Source: Pseudanabaena sp. 'Roaring Creek' (lineage in GTDB: Bacteria > Cyanobacteriota > Cyanobacteriia > Pseudanabaenales > Pseudanabaenaceae). From it: 37,100 bases of DNA. Position 1 is the first letter of the stretch. Every line of letters begins with the position of its first letter. Made by a program: the position numbers and the translations under genes. A model generated the notes under the pieces. It did not search any database, was not told the DNA's origin, and worked only from the letters and a program-made list of their open reading frames with translations. This document shows, one piece after another, positions 14,491 to 23,107 of this stretch. The stretch is taken from the NCBI RefSeq assembly GCF_001402795.1, contig NZ_LIRE01000662.1, positions 1-37,100 on the forward strand, in the 5' to 3' direction.

Positions 14491-14578
14491 AATCCAAAGA
14501 GTCTGTTAAAAAAGTTGTGTGTACTCTCAGGCAAGATCGATAAATTCAATGTAAGATTTGGGTGTTAATTAGAATATT

Positions 14579-15253
14579 ATGAATAAACATCCTATCTTAT
14601 GGAAGTTTTGGCTGATATGGGTGATTGTTTCAGCAACCAGTGAATTTATCGGTGTTTCCTGTGGTTTGCTTGCTGTCGCGACCATTGCTTTCATATCAAC
14701 ACCTGGGTTGGGTAAAATGGTCAGTTCAGAAGGCTTGTTGATTAGCTCCTTGCTAGGTGGCATCATAACTGGGGCGATCATAGGAATCTTTCAAGTTTTA
14801 GTTCTAAGAAAGTACTTTTCTCATATTAAGTACTGGATTACTGGCAGCATCGCTTACAGTGCGGTCGCTATGTCAATCATCTGGCAAATGAAACCTTGGG
14901 AGGGTGCCTCAAATGTTATCTGGTTGAAAAGCCTCTCAATCGGTGTCATCGTGGGAGCTATTGTTGGTTTTGTTCAATGGCAAGCTCTATCTCCGCACTT
15001 TACGCAGGCATCTCGACGGAAACCGGTCTTATGGTTTTTGATTAGTCCAATAAGCATGATGTGTAGTTTCCCCTTACTATTCTTTGGGGATGCTGACTTT
15101 GTATTCAATTTATTTAGTCCGTTCTTTATACTAGAACCAAGAATTTTTATATATTTGGGTGGGTTTATCCTCCATGCTGCCATCACTGGACTATGTTTAG
15201 TCTGGTTATTACAGCAACGCAGTGCGATCGCCCCTCGCCCTAATCTGGGGTGA
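14579..15253 (+). CDS. polytopic membrane protein, cassette 6
   Basis: The 224-residue protein has about six transmembrane helices, in two similar halves. Each half holds a glycine-rich helix followed by a Q/W signature: GAIIGIFQVLVLRKYFSHIK then YWITGS, and GAIVGFVQWQALSPHFTQAS then RRKPVLWFLIS. This GxxxGxxQxxxLxxx(21)W repeat is seen in many cyanobacterial membrane proteins of unknown role, probably small-molecule or sensor proteins; the function is not known. It begins 95 bp after the cassette boundary and ends 130 bp before the degenerate attC. The C-terminal tail (SAIAPRPNLG) contains a HIP1 octamer. Confidence 0.7.
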   Translation: MNKHPILWKFWLIWVIVSATSEFIGVSCGLLAVATIAFISTPGLGKMVSSEGLLISSLLGGIITGAIIGIFQVLVLRKYFSHIKYWITGSIAYSAVAMSIIWQMKPWEGASNVIWLKSLSIGVIVGAIVGFVQWQALSPHFTQASRRKPVLWFLISPISMMCSFPLLFFGDADFVFNLFSPFFILEPRIFIYLGGFILHAAITGLCLVWLLQQRSAIAPRPNLG

Positions 15254-15381
15254 GGTAAGGAAACTCTCAGCACTCTTCTCCTACGTGGTACTGCGAAATG
15301 AGATCTCAGGGAAGGCTCCTACATTGAAGCAATCGCCTTGGCACATCAATGATGAAAAATCAGAAAGACGATGGCGATCGC

Positions 15382-15475
15382 CAAGTATAAAAATCCCAAT
15401 TCACACCGACTGCTAAGAGATTACGACTAGAGTTCGATGTTATTTGCAGCGGGCGATCGCGAACGTTATACCGAA
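15382..15475 (+). other. degenerate attC-like site, cassette 6
   Basis: Left arm GTATAAAAATCCCAATTCAC then ACCGACTGC; right arm GCAGCGGGCGATCGCGAACG then TTATACC. The inner loop AGAGATTACGACTAGAGTTC resembles the loop of the site at 9674-9766. The left core has lost the AAC (TATAAA), so it may be inactive. The presumed cut follows G15465. Confidence 0.6.
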
Positions 15476-15601
15476 ACCCACTAAGTTTGTTAATGTTGTC
15501 TGCTTCCAACCGATTTAAGGCAAATAACAATGGTCGGCTGCTATATTGAGTTCCGAGAGGTTATCGGCGATTCATTTCTGGATGCTTCCCGCCACAAAAA
15601 T

Positions 15602-16045
15602 TCAGAAATGGTTGGCTACGTTGATAAGTTCCGACATTTCTACAATGCGATCGGCGACATCCAAAATCCGATTATCGTGAGTGACCAGCAAAATCGTACA
15701 TCCCTGCTCCTTGGCTAGGTTTTGCATCAAGTTCACCACATCGCGCCCAGATTTACTATCCAACGCCGCAGTTGGTTCATCCGCTAACACGATCTTGGGA
15801 CGGCTCACGAGCGCACGGGCGATCGCTACTCTTTGCTTTTGTCCACCTGACAGATCGTCAGGGTAATAATCTAAGCGATTGCCAAGCCCCACATGATCGA
15901 GCATGGCAGCCGCGCGATCGCGCATTTCTTGCAGCGAAAGATGATTATGCAATTCCAGTCCCATCTTCACGTTTTGCAAAGCCGTTAAACTATGGTGCAG
16001 GTTATGAGCTTGGAAAATATAGCCATTCTGACGACGCGCGATGGT
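15602..16045 (-). pseudogene. 5'-truncated DevA-like ABC ATPase relic
   Basis: The readable part resembles the DevA/MacB family of exporter ATPases: RRQNGYIFQAHNLHHSLTAL, 'LSGGQKQRVAIARALVSRPK', VLADEPTAALDSKSGRDVV and LLVTHDNRILDVADRIVEM. The Walker A and everything before it are missing, with a stop just upstream of the fragment (16046-16048). The C-terminus also diverges after IVEM (SELINVANHF). DevA works with DevB and DevC, which are absent. It is therefore a dead fragment on the minus strand, beside the downstream edge of the cassette array. Confidence 0.8.
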
Positions 16046-16177
16046 TTATCAAATCTATAGTTGGATTAGCGTCTAGCTGCCTCATCAATAGCTGTCATCT
16101 GGTAAACGACAGCATATTTAACCCTAGAGTTGATCGTTGTCGTCCCGCCAATTGCCGTGTCATTTAATACAATCTGA

Positions 16178-17185
16178 CTAACCAATCTGGTAGGTTTGAT
16201 TCCGTCCTAACTCTTTAGCTCGATACAAGGCGTAGTCAGCAGCCGTAAGTAGTACCGAAGGATGAGAATCAGCCATAGGTACTAAGGAAGTTACCCCCAT
16301 ACTCAAGGTCACAAATGTACTAACTGCCGAATCATCATGGGGAATCATCAAATCCACTAGCCCCTTACGAATAACTTCTGCAATTGCCATAGAACCTTCT
16401 ATGTCAGTATTTGGTAAAACGACAACAAATTCTTCGCCGCCATAACGGGCAGCTAAATCCGCTGGACGACGCACCGATTGTTTAATCACCGAAGATACTT
16501 TGCGGAGACAGTCATCGCCAGCCACATGCCCATAGGTGTCGTTGTAGTTTTTAAAGAAATCGATATCACACATGATCAAAGACAGTGGCAATTGATCCCT
16601 TGCTAACCTCTGCCATTCCTGTTCAAGGTACTCATCAAAACACCGACGATTGGCTAATTGCGTCAACCCATCTAAGTTGACCAAGCGCCCTAACTTCTCA
16701 TTAGCTTCTTGTAGCAATGTTTCCGCAATAATTCTGCTGTTAATCTCTTGCTTTAACCGCTCATTTTGTTCTTGCAACTGTCTTTGTAATCGTCGCAAGG
16801 TCAACTGATTCTCAATTCTCGCTAGCACTTCGGCAATTTGAAATGGCTTGGTAATATAGTCCACCCCACCGACAGCAAAAGCTTCAACCTTATCTAATAC
16901 TTCGTCCCGCGCACTTATGAAAATCACAGGAATATCACGGGTCAGCACGCTGGACTTCAATTGCTGACATACTTGAAACCCGTTCATATGGGGCATATTA
17001 ATATCTAGCAACACCAAATCAGGTGGATCGCTATGGATATCTGATAGTGCCATGTAACCATCCTCCACACCTCTTGCATGATATCCCTTGCGAGTTAGCA
17101 TGGTAATTAGCAAGTGTAAGTTAGGCGGCGTATCATCTACGACTAAAACGCACTCTTTTTTAGGTATGGCTTCAGGCAGTTGCAT
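16178..17185 (-). CDS. response regulator with GGDEF domain (diguanylate cyclase)
   Basis: The 335-residue protein has a receiver domain (residues about 12-130; phosphorylation Asp in LVLLDINMP, KPF lysine near the end), a coiled linker (LRRLQRQLQEQNERLKQEIN), and a GGDEF domain (about 165-335). The active-site GGEEF is present, and five residues ahead lies RPAD, the RxxD inhibitory site. It should make c-di-GMP when the receiver is phosphorylated and be inhibited by product. No histidine kinase is adjacent. The ATG is preceded by CTAGGAAAATG, a fair ribosome site. It is a single gene, with 800 bp of repeat-rich spacer upstream. Confidence 0.9.
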   Translation of the reverse strand: MQLPEAIPKKECVLVVDDTPPNLHLLITMLTRKGYHARGVEDGYMALSDIHSDPPDLVLLDINMPHMNGFQVCQQLKSSVLTRDIPVIFISARDEVLDKVEAFAVGGVDYITKPFQIAEVLARIENQLTLRRLQRQLQEQNERLKQEINSRIIAETLLQEANEKLGRLVNLDGLTQLANRRCFDEYLEQEWQRLARDQLPLSLIMCDIDFFKNYNDTYGHVAGDDCLRKVSSVIKQSVRRPADLAARYGGEEFVVVLPNTDIEGSMAIAEVIRKGLVDLMIPHDDSAVSTFVTLSMGVTSLVPMADSHPSVLLTAADYALYRAKELGRNQTYQIG

Positions 17186-17463
17186 TTTCCTAGCGTCAAG
17201 ACATCTTGAACATATTGAGTAGATTATTCACCATTATTCAACCAAAAGATAGCAGACTGTAAGCAATATCAGCCTCAATCTATAACCAAGACCGTCAAGC
17301 AAGATCGCCAAGATCGATATGAGGCTGTCGTACTATTTTTATTTCTGTGGGGATTAGATTGGACAAAAATTTGTATAGTCCACCCTAACCTGAAAATACC
17401 GCGATCTTTGTTGGTAAATAGTTCGGCAGGAGACACAAAACATCCAACCTAGGCGAATAGCGT

Positions 17464-17615
17464 ATGCTTATATGGCGAATACGGCAATCCTAACTTTACC
17501 GATTTACCTATTCAATAGCTACGGTCACTTGACTTAGGATAAATTAAAACCTAAGAGTGGATTGGCGTTGCTCCGCCGCCAATCCACTCTTAGGTTTTAT
17601 GTCCTAGTAATTAAA
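17464..17615. repeat. palindromic element with TIR-like flanks
   Basis: The stem pairs AAAACCTAAGAGTGGATTGG then CG (17547-17568) with its inverse 17577-17598, around TTGCTCCG. Outer parts GGATAAATTAAAACC and GTTTTATGTCC echo the elements at 1-117 and 4490-4560. Left of it is GGCAATCCTAA, a motif also found at the left end of the 5331 element. Confidence 0.65.
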
Positions 17616-17663
17616 AAACAAATTATCAAAGCCCGTTTCAAATTATCCTGAACTCACGTTACT

Positions 17664-17770
17664 TACAGAGCAATTACCGATCAAACGAACCACAAGAAAA
17701 ATTCTGAAAGCGTTGCTTCGCAACGCTTTCAGAATTTTTCTTGTGGTTCGTTTGATCGGTAATTGCTGTA
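17664..17770. repeat. 107-bp almost perfect palindrome
   Basis: The whole block folds into one stem of roughly 50 bp with a TTC triloop at 17717-17719. Its only clear asymmetry is near the outer ends (GAGCAATTACC against GGTAATTGCTG). The same right shoulder occurs in the decayed copy at 5109-5200. It sits 224 bp upstream of ccmO. Confidence 0.85.
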
Positions 17771-17882
17771 GTACCTATTTGGTGCTCTCCAAATTTTTTA
17801 GTAGGAAGAGAGTAAAATACAATGAAGATTGACAGTGAAGATAGTTCATCTGACTATCACTATATATTTTGGGGAATTCTTG

Positions 17883-17979
17883 TAATTCTCTTTTGTTAAT
17901 TCTCTTTTGTAGTCCCAGAGTATTTACCCAGAGTATTTACCCAGAGTATTTACACACCCATATTTACCCACAGTATTTA
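17883..17979 (+). repeat. tandem repeats in the ccmO leader
   Basis: TAATTCTCTTTTGT occurs twice (17883-17910). A 13-bp unit CCCAGAGTATTTA follows three times exactly (17914-17952), then two degenerate units CACACCCATATTTA and CCCACAGTATTTA. The series ends about 15 bp before ccmO. It may be a regulator-binding array or simple slippage. Confidence 0.75.
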
Positions 17980-17993
17980 ACCGTAGTTAGCTA

Positions 17994-18740
17994 ATGTCTA
18001 GTAGTGCATCTCAAAGAATCGATCTCTCAGGAAGTGCTTTGGGAATGGTCTCAACTATTAGTTTTCCTGCAATCGTGGGCACGGCTGATATGATGCTCAA
18101 ATCAGCCACAGTGCGACTAGTAGGATATGAAAAAGTCGGCAATGGCTTTTGTACGGCGATCGTGAGGGGACAGATTACGGATGTGCGTATGGCTGTGGAG
18201 GCAGGAGCCGAAACCGCTAGGGAATTTGGGCAGCTAGTGTCAACCATCGTGATCCCGCGTCCCTATCCAAATTTGGAGGCAATTTTACCCATTAGTAGCC
18301 GTCTCAGCCAGTTGACCGATGGGCGCTATAGTCGCCTCAGCAACCAAGCGATCGGGCTGTTAGAAACACGCGGATTTCCAGCGATGGTTGGCGCTGCCGA
18401 TATGATGTTGAAATCTGCTGATGTGCATCTCGCAGGCTATGAAACCATTGGGGCGGGTTTATGTACGGCGATTATTCGGGGGAATGTCGCTGATGTGGCG
18501 ATCGCGATCGAAGCAGGCATGTACGAAGCCGAGCGTATTGGTGAATTTCATACTCTCATGATCATTCCTCGTCCTCTAGACGATCTCGAAGAAACTTTGC
18601 CAACCTCAGAATATTGGATTGAAACCCCAGTACCCGTAAATATTCCGATGATTGCGCTCCAAGAGCAGGAACGAGAGCTAGTCGAATTACCCAACTTAGA
18701 AATTGCTGAAGTGGAAACCATTGCCATCGGCGATCGCTAA
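17994..18740 (+). CDS. ccmO: carboxysome shell protein with two BMC domains, CcmO
   Basis: The 248-residue protein holds two tandem BMC domains. Domain 1 spans about residues 14-95 (GMVSTISFPAIVGTADMMLK ... VIPRPYPNLEAILP). Domain 2 spans about 116-200 (GLLETRGFPAMVGAADMMLK ... IIPRPLDDLEETLP). The repeated ADMMLK and IIPRP pattern is diagnostic of the trimeric CcmO that tiles the beta-carboxysome shell with CcmK. In most beta-cyanobacteria ccmO follows ccmN or is elsewhere. Here it leads the cluster, about 520 bp ahead of ccmK2. The N-terminus SSSASQRIDLSGSAL and C-terminal tail are variable. The ATG follows CCGTAGTTAGCTA, a weak ribosome site. Confidence 0.92.
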   Translation: MSSSASQRIDLSGSALGMVSTISFPAIVGTADMMLKSATVRLVGYEKVGNGFCTAIVRGQITDVRMAVEAGAETAREFGQLVSTIVIPRPYPNLEAILPISSRLSQLTDGRYSRLSNQAIGLLETRGFPAMVGAADMMLKSADVHLAGYETIGAGLCTAIIRGNVADVAIAIEAGMYEAERIGEFHTLMIIPRPLDDLEETLPTSEYWIETPVPVNIPMIALQEQERELVELPNLEIAEVETIAIGDR

Positions 18741-19262
18741 ACCTTGACCGCAAATAGTTACCGCAAATAATTACCGACCAGATTCCTAACCGCAAATCCA
18801 GTGTGGGAATGGGAATAAGCCAAGATTATATCCATTATTTAGATTTATCATGACGGCTTATATTGTCAAATGTACCGCCACTCGTTATCGTAGATATAAA
18901 GATAGAGTTGAATATATTTATATTATTCAGTTTCTCTGATTATTCAGATTTAAAATGGCTATATCCGTAGTAATAAATACTTATCGATTATTTTGAATGA
19001 TTGATTAAGAAATTAATTGCCACAAGGAGTCACCAAACATCTGTAAATTAGCTGCGAAAAGCCAGCTACTAAAAAGTAGCGGCAAAAGTGCGCCAAGCGT
19101 CATCTCTTTTTTTATTTTGTTTTAAAAATTTGAAATTTGATGTTTCAAGCGAACCGATCGTAGCTAAGATCAATAGTTGCGCTCGTGCATCTACATCTTT
19201 TGATAGATACAACCGCGAGAACTTCAGTTTTTTAGAGATTCGTAAGGATACTGGCTTAAATT
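18741..19262. other. spacer between ccmO and ccmK2
   Basis: The start has short near-repeats of TTACCGCAAATA (18746-18797). The rest is AT-rich, with no gene-like frame and no clear palindrome other than a small GCTACTAAAAAGTAGC hairpin (19065-19080). A promoter for the ccmK-L-M-N genes is likely here, but I cannot place it. Confidence 0.5.
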
Positions 19263-19571
19263 ATGCCAATCGCTATTGGAATGATCGAGACTAGAGGCTT
19301 TCCCGCAATTGTAGAAGCGGCTGATGCTATGGTCAAAGCAGCTCGTGTCACCCTTGTGGGTTACGAGAAGATCGGCAGCGGAAGGGTAACTGTCATCATT
19401 AGAGGAGATATCTCTGAAGTGAAAGCCTCGATCGCTGCTGGTGTTGAAGGTGCCAATCGAGTTAATGGGGGCGAAGTTGTTTCGACTCACACCATTGCTC
19501 GACCACATGAGAACCTAGAGTATGTGCTACCTATTCGTTATACGCGAGAAGTAGAACAATTTGCCTTTTAA
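19263..19571 (+). CDS. ccmK2: carboxysome shell hexamer protein, CcmK2 type
   Basis: The 102-residue single BMC domain protein reads [20 protein letters not shown], then [40 protein letters not shown] and [19 protein letters not shown]. The pore loop KIGSGR is intact. The length and the ETRGFPA and ANRVNGGEV stretches match CcmK2, against the longer CcmK1 next to it. Hexamers form the main facets of the shell and allow bicarbonate and small-solute passage. It is 127 bp upstream of ccmK1. The stop codon lies in a short tandem repeat. Confidence 0.93.
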   Translation: MPIAIGMIETRGFPAIVEAADAMVKAARVTLVGYEKIGSGRVTVIIRGDISEVKASIAAGVEGANRVNGGEVVSTHTIARPHENLEYVLPIRYTREVEQFAF

Positions 19572-19611
19572 GTTTGCCTTTTAAGGTTGCCTTTTAAATA
19601 TGCTTTTTAAG
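19559..19611 (+). repeat. four near-copies of a 13-14 bp unit at the ccmK2 stop
   Basis: TTTGCCTTTTAAG recurs as TTTGCCTTTTAAGG, TTGCCTTTTAAATA and TGCTTTTTAAG. The first copy contains the ccmK2 stop TAA, so each later copy repeats the stop region. Replication slippage is the simple explanation. Confidence 0.7.
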
Positions 19612-19698
19612 ATTGTCTCAAAAAGACACTCGAAAAAAGGTATCAAAAGACTAAATTTTCATTAATTTCATTATTTGTTTTTTAGGAGAACATGAATT

Positions 19699-20040
19699 AT
19701 GGCGATCGCAGTTGGAATGATTGAAACCCTTGGTTTCCCTGCCGTTGTAGAAGCAGCAGATGCTATGGTCAAGGCTGCTCGCGTAACCTTGGTTGGCTAC
19801 GAAAAGATCGGTAGCGGTCGTGTGACCGTAATCGTTCGTGGCGACGTATCCGAAGTGCAAGCTTCTGTAGCCGCTGGTACTGAGTCTGTCAAACGTGTAA
19901 ACGGCGGACAAGTGCTTTCCACCCACATCATTGCTCGTCCTCACGAAAACCTCGAATACGTTCTACCTATTCGCTACACCGAAGAAGTCGAGCAATTCCG
20001 TGACAATGTTAACTCTATCCGTCCTATGAATCGTCCATAG
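19699..20040 (+). CDS. ccmK1: carboxysome shell hexamer protein, CcmK1 type
   Basis: The 113-residue single BMC domain protein is closely related to its neighbour: [32 protein letters not shown], then [20 protein letters not shown]. The extra C-terminal tail ([14 protein letters not shown]) and ETLGFPA fit CcmK1. The pore loop KIGSGR is conserved. It has a strong ribosome site (TTAGGAGAACATGAATTATG). CcmK1 and CcmK2 can form mixed hexamers and layers in the shell (known). The tandem duplication ccmK2-ccmK1 is standard for beta-carboxysome loci. Confidence 0.93.
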   Translation: MAIAVGMIETLGFPAVVEAADAMVKAARVTLVGYEKIGSGRVTVIVRGDVSEVQASVAAGTESVKRVNGGQVLSTHIIARPHENLEYVLPIRYTEEVEQFRDNVNSIRPMNRP

Positions 20041-20160
20041 TTAGGTTTTAACTAGCGCTGCCGCTTTTTATGCTTGGGTAGCAGCATCGCTTTTGTCCAG
20101 CACTTGACTTGTTCGTATTCACACCTATTTACGTACTTATGGTTACGTACTTATAACGAT

Positions 20161-20469
20161 ATGCAAATCGCTAAAGTTTGCGGTACGGTCGTCAGTACCT
20201 ATAAGGAGTCCAATTTATCTGGAACCAAGTTTCTGCTTTTGCAGCTTGTCGATCTGCAAGGGCAGTTGCTTTCAGAATATGAAGTGGCAACTGATACAGT
20301 TGGCGCTGGCGTGGATGAATGGGTGTTATTCACCCGTGGAAGTGGAGCAAGACAGGTGCTGAACAGCGAGAATCGTCCGATTGATGCAGCAGTTATTGCG
20401 ATCATCGACACAGTGAGCCTGAGCGATCGCACTCTCTATAGCAAAAAATATAGTGAGAGAATGCAATAG
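20161..20469 (+). CDS. ccmL: carboxysome vertex protein CcmL
   Basis: The 102-residue pentamer protein (EutN/CcmL family) caps the shell vertices. It reads MQIAKVCGTVVSTYKESNLS then GTKFLLLQLVDLQGQLLSEY, GAGVDEWVLFTRGSGARQVL and RPIDAAVIAIIDTVSL. All core elements and the usual length of about 100 are present. The start is ATG 20161; an extension to 20074 would add residues not seen in the family. It follows ccmK1 by 120 bp and precedes ccmM by 271 bp. The spacer after it is AT-rich with an 11-bp TTAATAAATTA-type tandem. Confidence 0.92.
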   Translation: MQIAKVCGTVVSTYKESNLSGTKFLLLQLVDLQGQLLSEYEVATDTVGAGVDEWVLFTRGSGARQVLNSENRPIDAAVIAIIDTVSLSDRTLYSKKYSERMQ

Positions 20470-20740
20470 TGGTTTTTATTAATAAATTATTAATAAATTA
20501 TTAATAACTCATTAAAATTTACTAATAATTTATTAGCAAGTACCACCTAATATTCAGAACTAATCAGAACTAAATATTCAAAGTTAATTCAAAGTTAGAT
20601 ATTCGGCAATCAGCGCTAGTCAATAATATTTCTCCAACGTTGTTGATTAAGTTGTTATTTGGAGGAGTACTTTTAAGCTCTTATAGTCTAGGTTTTGCGA
20701 ATCGAGATATAGGCAAAAATCTTAGAAGTGCAGATTCATT

Positions 20741-22819
20741 ATGGTAGTTCGTAGCTTTGCTGCCCCACCTACACCTTGGTCTAGGAATTTGGCAGAACCC
20801 CAAATCGATCCATCCGCCTACGTCCATTCTTTTTCCAATCTAATTGGCGACGTATATATCGGCGCTAATGTTTTGATTGCTCCAGGCACCTCAATTCGTG
20901 CGGATGAGGGCAATCCTTTTCACATTGGTAATAGTACAAACGTCCAAGATGGGGTTGTTATTCATGGGCTCGAAAAGGGTCGCGTGATTGGCGATGACGG
21001 AAAAGAATATTCCGTTTGGATTGGCGATAGCACCTCAATCACGCACATGGCGTTAATTCACGGTCCCGCGTATGTTGGCAATAATTGCTTTATTGGGTTC
21101 CGCTCGACGGTATTTAATGCGCGAGTTGGAGACGGCTGTATTATTTCCTTACATGCTCTCGTCCAAGATGTAGAAATTCCTGCGGGTAGATATGTTCCCT
21201 CTGGTGCAGTGATTACAACGCAGCAACAAGCCGATCTGCTACCGAATGTACGGGAATCAGACCAAAATTTTGCGAGTCATGTTATCGGTATCAACGATTC
21301 CTTGCGACAGGGCTATCGCTGTGCTGCTGATATTGCCTGCATTACACCGATTCGCCAGCAACAGAATTCGTCACCGCCCATTAGCAACTCTGCTGTTAGC
21401 CCGCAAATTAAGAAGCAAGATTTTAATCAAACTAATCAAACCAATCAAAATTTTACAAATTCAAGTACAAACTCAAGTACATACCCAAGCACAAATACAA
21501 ACGCACAGAGGAACGAACCTATGACTGGGGATTTAGCGCAGCAAATACGACAACTCTTAGCTCAGGGATATCATGTCGCGGCGGAGTATGCCGATGAGCG
21601 TCGATTCCGCACTGGATCTTGGCAATCCTGTGCAATTCCACACTCATCTGAAGCCTCAACCGTAATTTCGGCAGTTCAAGCGGCACTGGTCGAAAATGAA
21701 GGCGAGTACGTACGTTTATTTGGTGTAGATCCCAAGGCAAAGCGTCGTCTTACCGAAACTATCATCCAACGTCCTAGCGACAAGCCTGCGGTAATCAGTA
21801 ACACCAACTCTAATGGGGCTAGCCCTAGCTACAGCGCGCCAAAAGCTTCGTCTAATGGCGCAGCTAGCAGTAGCAATGCTGATATTGCTGGTCAAGTACG
21901 CCAACTCCTTGCCCAAGGCTATCGCATTAGTACTGAGTATGCCGATGCTCGCCGTTTTCGTTCGGCTGCATGGATGACTGGTCCTGCGATCGATGCTTCA
22001 AGCGAATCCAGCGTTATTGCGGCTTTAAATAATATCTTGGCAGAGCATGAAGGTGAGTATGTACGTTTAGTAGGAGTCGATCCTAAAGCTAAGCGTCGTG
22101 TAGTCGAAACCATCATTCAACGAGCTGACGGCAATGCGGTGAGCATTGGTCAGTCCAGCGGCGGTAATGCTACGACCAGTTATAGCGCTCCTCGCAGTAG
22201 CAATGGTAATGGTGCTGCCAGTGATGTATCGACAACCGTGGGGCAGCTTTTGGCGCAAGGTCATCGGATTAGTGTCGAACATGCTGATGAGCGTCATTTT
22301 CGGACAACTTCTTGGCAAACCCTTCCTGCCATCACTGCAAATAGCCCATCGGCAGCGATCGCTGCTTTAGAGTCCTATATTGCTGAATATAGTGATGAAT
22401 ATGTGCGTCTTGTGGGTGTGGATACCAAAGCAAAACGTCGGGTGGTGGAATTGCTAGTACATCGTCCTGGCGGTCAACCCATTGCCGCAACAAGGACGGC
22501 GGTTAAGGTCAGTAACTCTAGTAATAGTTCCTACGGTGGTGGTGCTGCTGGCAAACTCAGCGCGGATATGTTGGCGCGGATTCGTCAGCTATTGTCTCAA
22601 GGCTATCGTATCGGTACAGAACATGCGGATGAGCGTCATTTCCGTACTAGTTCTTGGCATAGCTGCTCACCGATCGCAGCGGCAAATGAGTCTGAAGTAA
22701 TTCGGGCTTTAGAAGCTTGTCTGGCGGAACATGGCGATGAATACGTGCGTTTGCTCGGTATTGATACCAAGGCAAAGCGCCGCGTATTTGAAGGCATTAT
22801 CCAACGCCCTGCTAAGTAG
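20741..22819 (+). CDS. ccmM: carboxysome scaffold CcmM with four RbcS-like domains
   Basis: The 692-residue CcmM has an N-terminal gamma-carbonic anhydrase-like left-handed beta-helix (about residues 1-210). It keeps zinc-ligand-type histidines ([20 protein letters not shown]) and a cysteine pair six apart ([12 protein letters not shown]), as in redox-activated CcmM enzymes. A serine- and asparagine-rich linker follows, then four Rubisco small-subunit-like repeats starting at about residues 264, 388, 496 and 608. Each has (Q/V)RQLLAQGYR...FR...W and ends VDPKAKRR-like. The repeats bind Rubisco to form the procarboxysome. An internal ribosome site and ATG at 21507-21523 should give a short form of 432 residues with only these repeats. 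Confidence 0.95.
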   Translation: MVVRSFAAPPTPWSRNLAEPQIDPSAYVHSFSNLIGDVYIGANVLIAPGTSIRADEGNPFHIGNSTNVQDGVVIHGLEKGRVIGDDGKEYSVWIGDSTSITHMALIHGPAYVGNNCFIGFRSTVFNARVGDGCIISLHALVQDVEIPAGRYVPSGAVITTQQQADLLPNVRESDQNFASHVIGINDSLRQGYRCAADIACITPIRQQQNSSPPISNSAVSPQIKKQDFNQTNQTNQNFTNSSTNSSTYPSTNTNAQRNEPMTGDLAQQIRQLLAQGYHVAAEYADERRFRTGSWQSCAIPHSSEASTVISAVQAALVENEGEYVRLFGVDPKAKRRLTETIIQRPSDKPAVISNTNSNGASPSYSAPKASSNGAASSSNADIAGQVRQLLAQGYRISTEYADARRFRSAAWMTGPAIDASSESSVIAALNNILAEHEGEYVRLVGVDPKAKRRVVETIIQRADGNAVSIGQSSGGNATTSYSAPRSSNGNGAASDVSTTVGQLLAQGHRISVEHADERHFRTTSWQTLPAITANSPSAAIAALESYIAEYSDEYVRLVGVDTKAKRRVVELLVHRPGGQPIAATRTAVKVSNSSNSSYGGGAAGKLSADMLARIRQLLSQGYRIGTEHADERHFRTSSWHSCSPIAAANESEVIRALEACLAEHGDEYVRLLGIDTKAKRRVFEGIIQRPAK
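21507..21523 (+). promoter_or_regulatory. internal ribosome site and start for short-form CcmM
   Basis: AGAGGAACGAACCTATG gives a purine-rich site 8 bp before the in-frame ATG of codon 261, just ahead of the first RbcS-like repeat. Known CcmM proteins make a short form from such an internal start, so this position fits well. Confidence 0.75.
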
Positions 22820-22830
22820 GATTGTTTTTG

Positions 22831-22860
22831 TTTTCCAATGAGTACACACTCATTGGAAAA
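22831..22860. terminator. hairpin after ccmM
   Basis: TTTTCCAATGAGT pairs perfectly with ACTCATTGGAAAA around ACAC, 11 bp after the ccmM stop. There is no long T run after it on the plus strand, so it may be a processing or attenuation site, not a full terminator. Confidence 0.55.
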
Positions 22861-22892
22861 CCGCAATAAATGATGATTTTAGAGATGATTTT

Positions 22893-22919
22893 AGAGAGCC
22901 TCGCGAAGCGAGGTTCTCT
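22893..22919. repeat. short hairpin repeat
   Basis: AGAGAGCCTCGC and GCGAGGTTCTCT pair around GAA with one mismatch. The apex CTCGC-GAA-GCGAG matches the hairpin family elsewhere in the window, such as 39-81. Confidence 0.6.
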
Positions 22920-22956
22920 ATCCAAGCCTATATAAAATCGGGTTTGACTACAAAGC

Positions 22957-23061
22957 TATACCAATTCACAAAAGTGTTGTCACACTTTCGTGAATTAAAA
23001 ACTAAACCTAGTCAGGGTTTTCGAGTTAAGAAATGGCTACGCCATTTCTTAACTCGGTATT
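22957..23061. repeat. two-hairpin ATACCAATTC element overlapping a false ccmN start
   Basis: It starts ATACCAATTCACAAAAGTG, has a middle AAACCTAGTCAGGGTTTT and ends with GAGTTAAGAAATGGC-TAC and its inverse, then GGTAT. The order is the same as 30669-30772. The ATG at 23033 lies inside the right hairpin. Confidence 0.75.
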
Positions 23062-23107
23062 AGGTGATCTCAAGGTCATCGAATTAAAGAATTTAACAAT
23101 TAATGTA

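Larger units (their letters stand above)
7655..15465 (+). mobile_element. integron-type gene-cassette array without integrase (CALIN-like)
   Basis: Plus-strand gene units are separated by attC-like sites at 8591-8680, 9674-9766, 12254-12344, 14401-14490 and 15382-15475, plus a truncated one at 10989-11001. Proposed cassettes are 7655-8673, 8674-9758, 9759-about 11001, 11237-12337, 12338-14483 and 14484-15465. Each site pairs as an imperfect palindrome with a right end of CGTT, and four share an extra G in the left arm. HIP1 octamers are absent from 7777-13339. No tyrosine recombinase gene or attI is visible, so the array is either orphaned or served in trans. Confidence 0.8.

Noticed and set aside
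15772-16167. Plus-strand frame of 131 codons
   Set aside because: It is antisense to the DevA relic, whose protein motifs are unmistakable.
16060-16190. Minus-strand fragment reading NDTAIGGTTTINSRVKYAVV
   Set aside because: It may be a relic of a protein end, but it is short, stops early and overlaps the cyclase stop, so no call is justified.
17914-17979. Five spaced repeats resembling a CRISPR array
   Set aside because: Units are 13 bp with no spacers and no cas genes nearby; it is a simple tandem.
20074-20160. Longer CcmL with an upstream start
   Set aside because: The extra residues are not family-like, and MQIAKVCGTV is the usual start.
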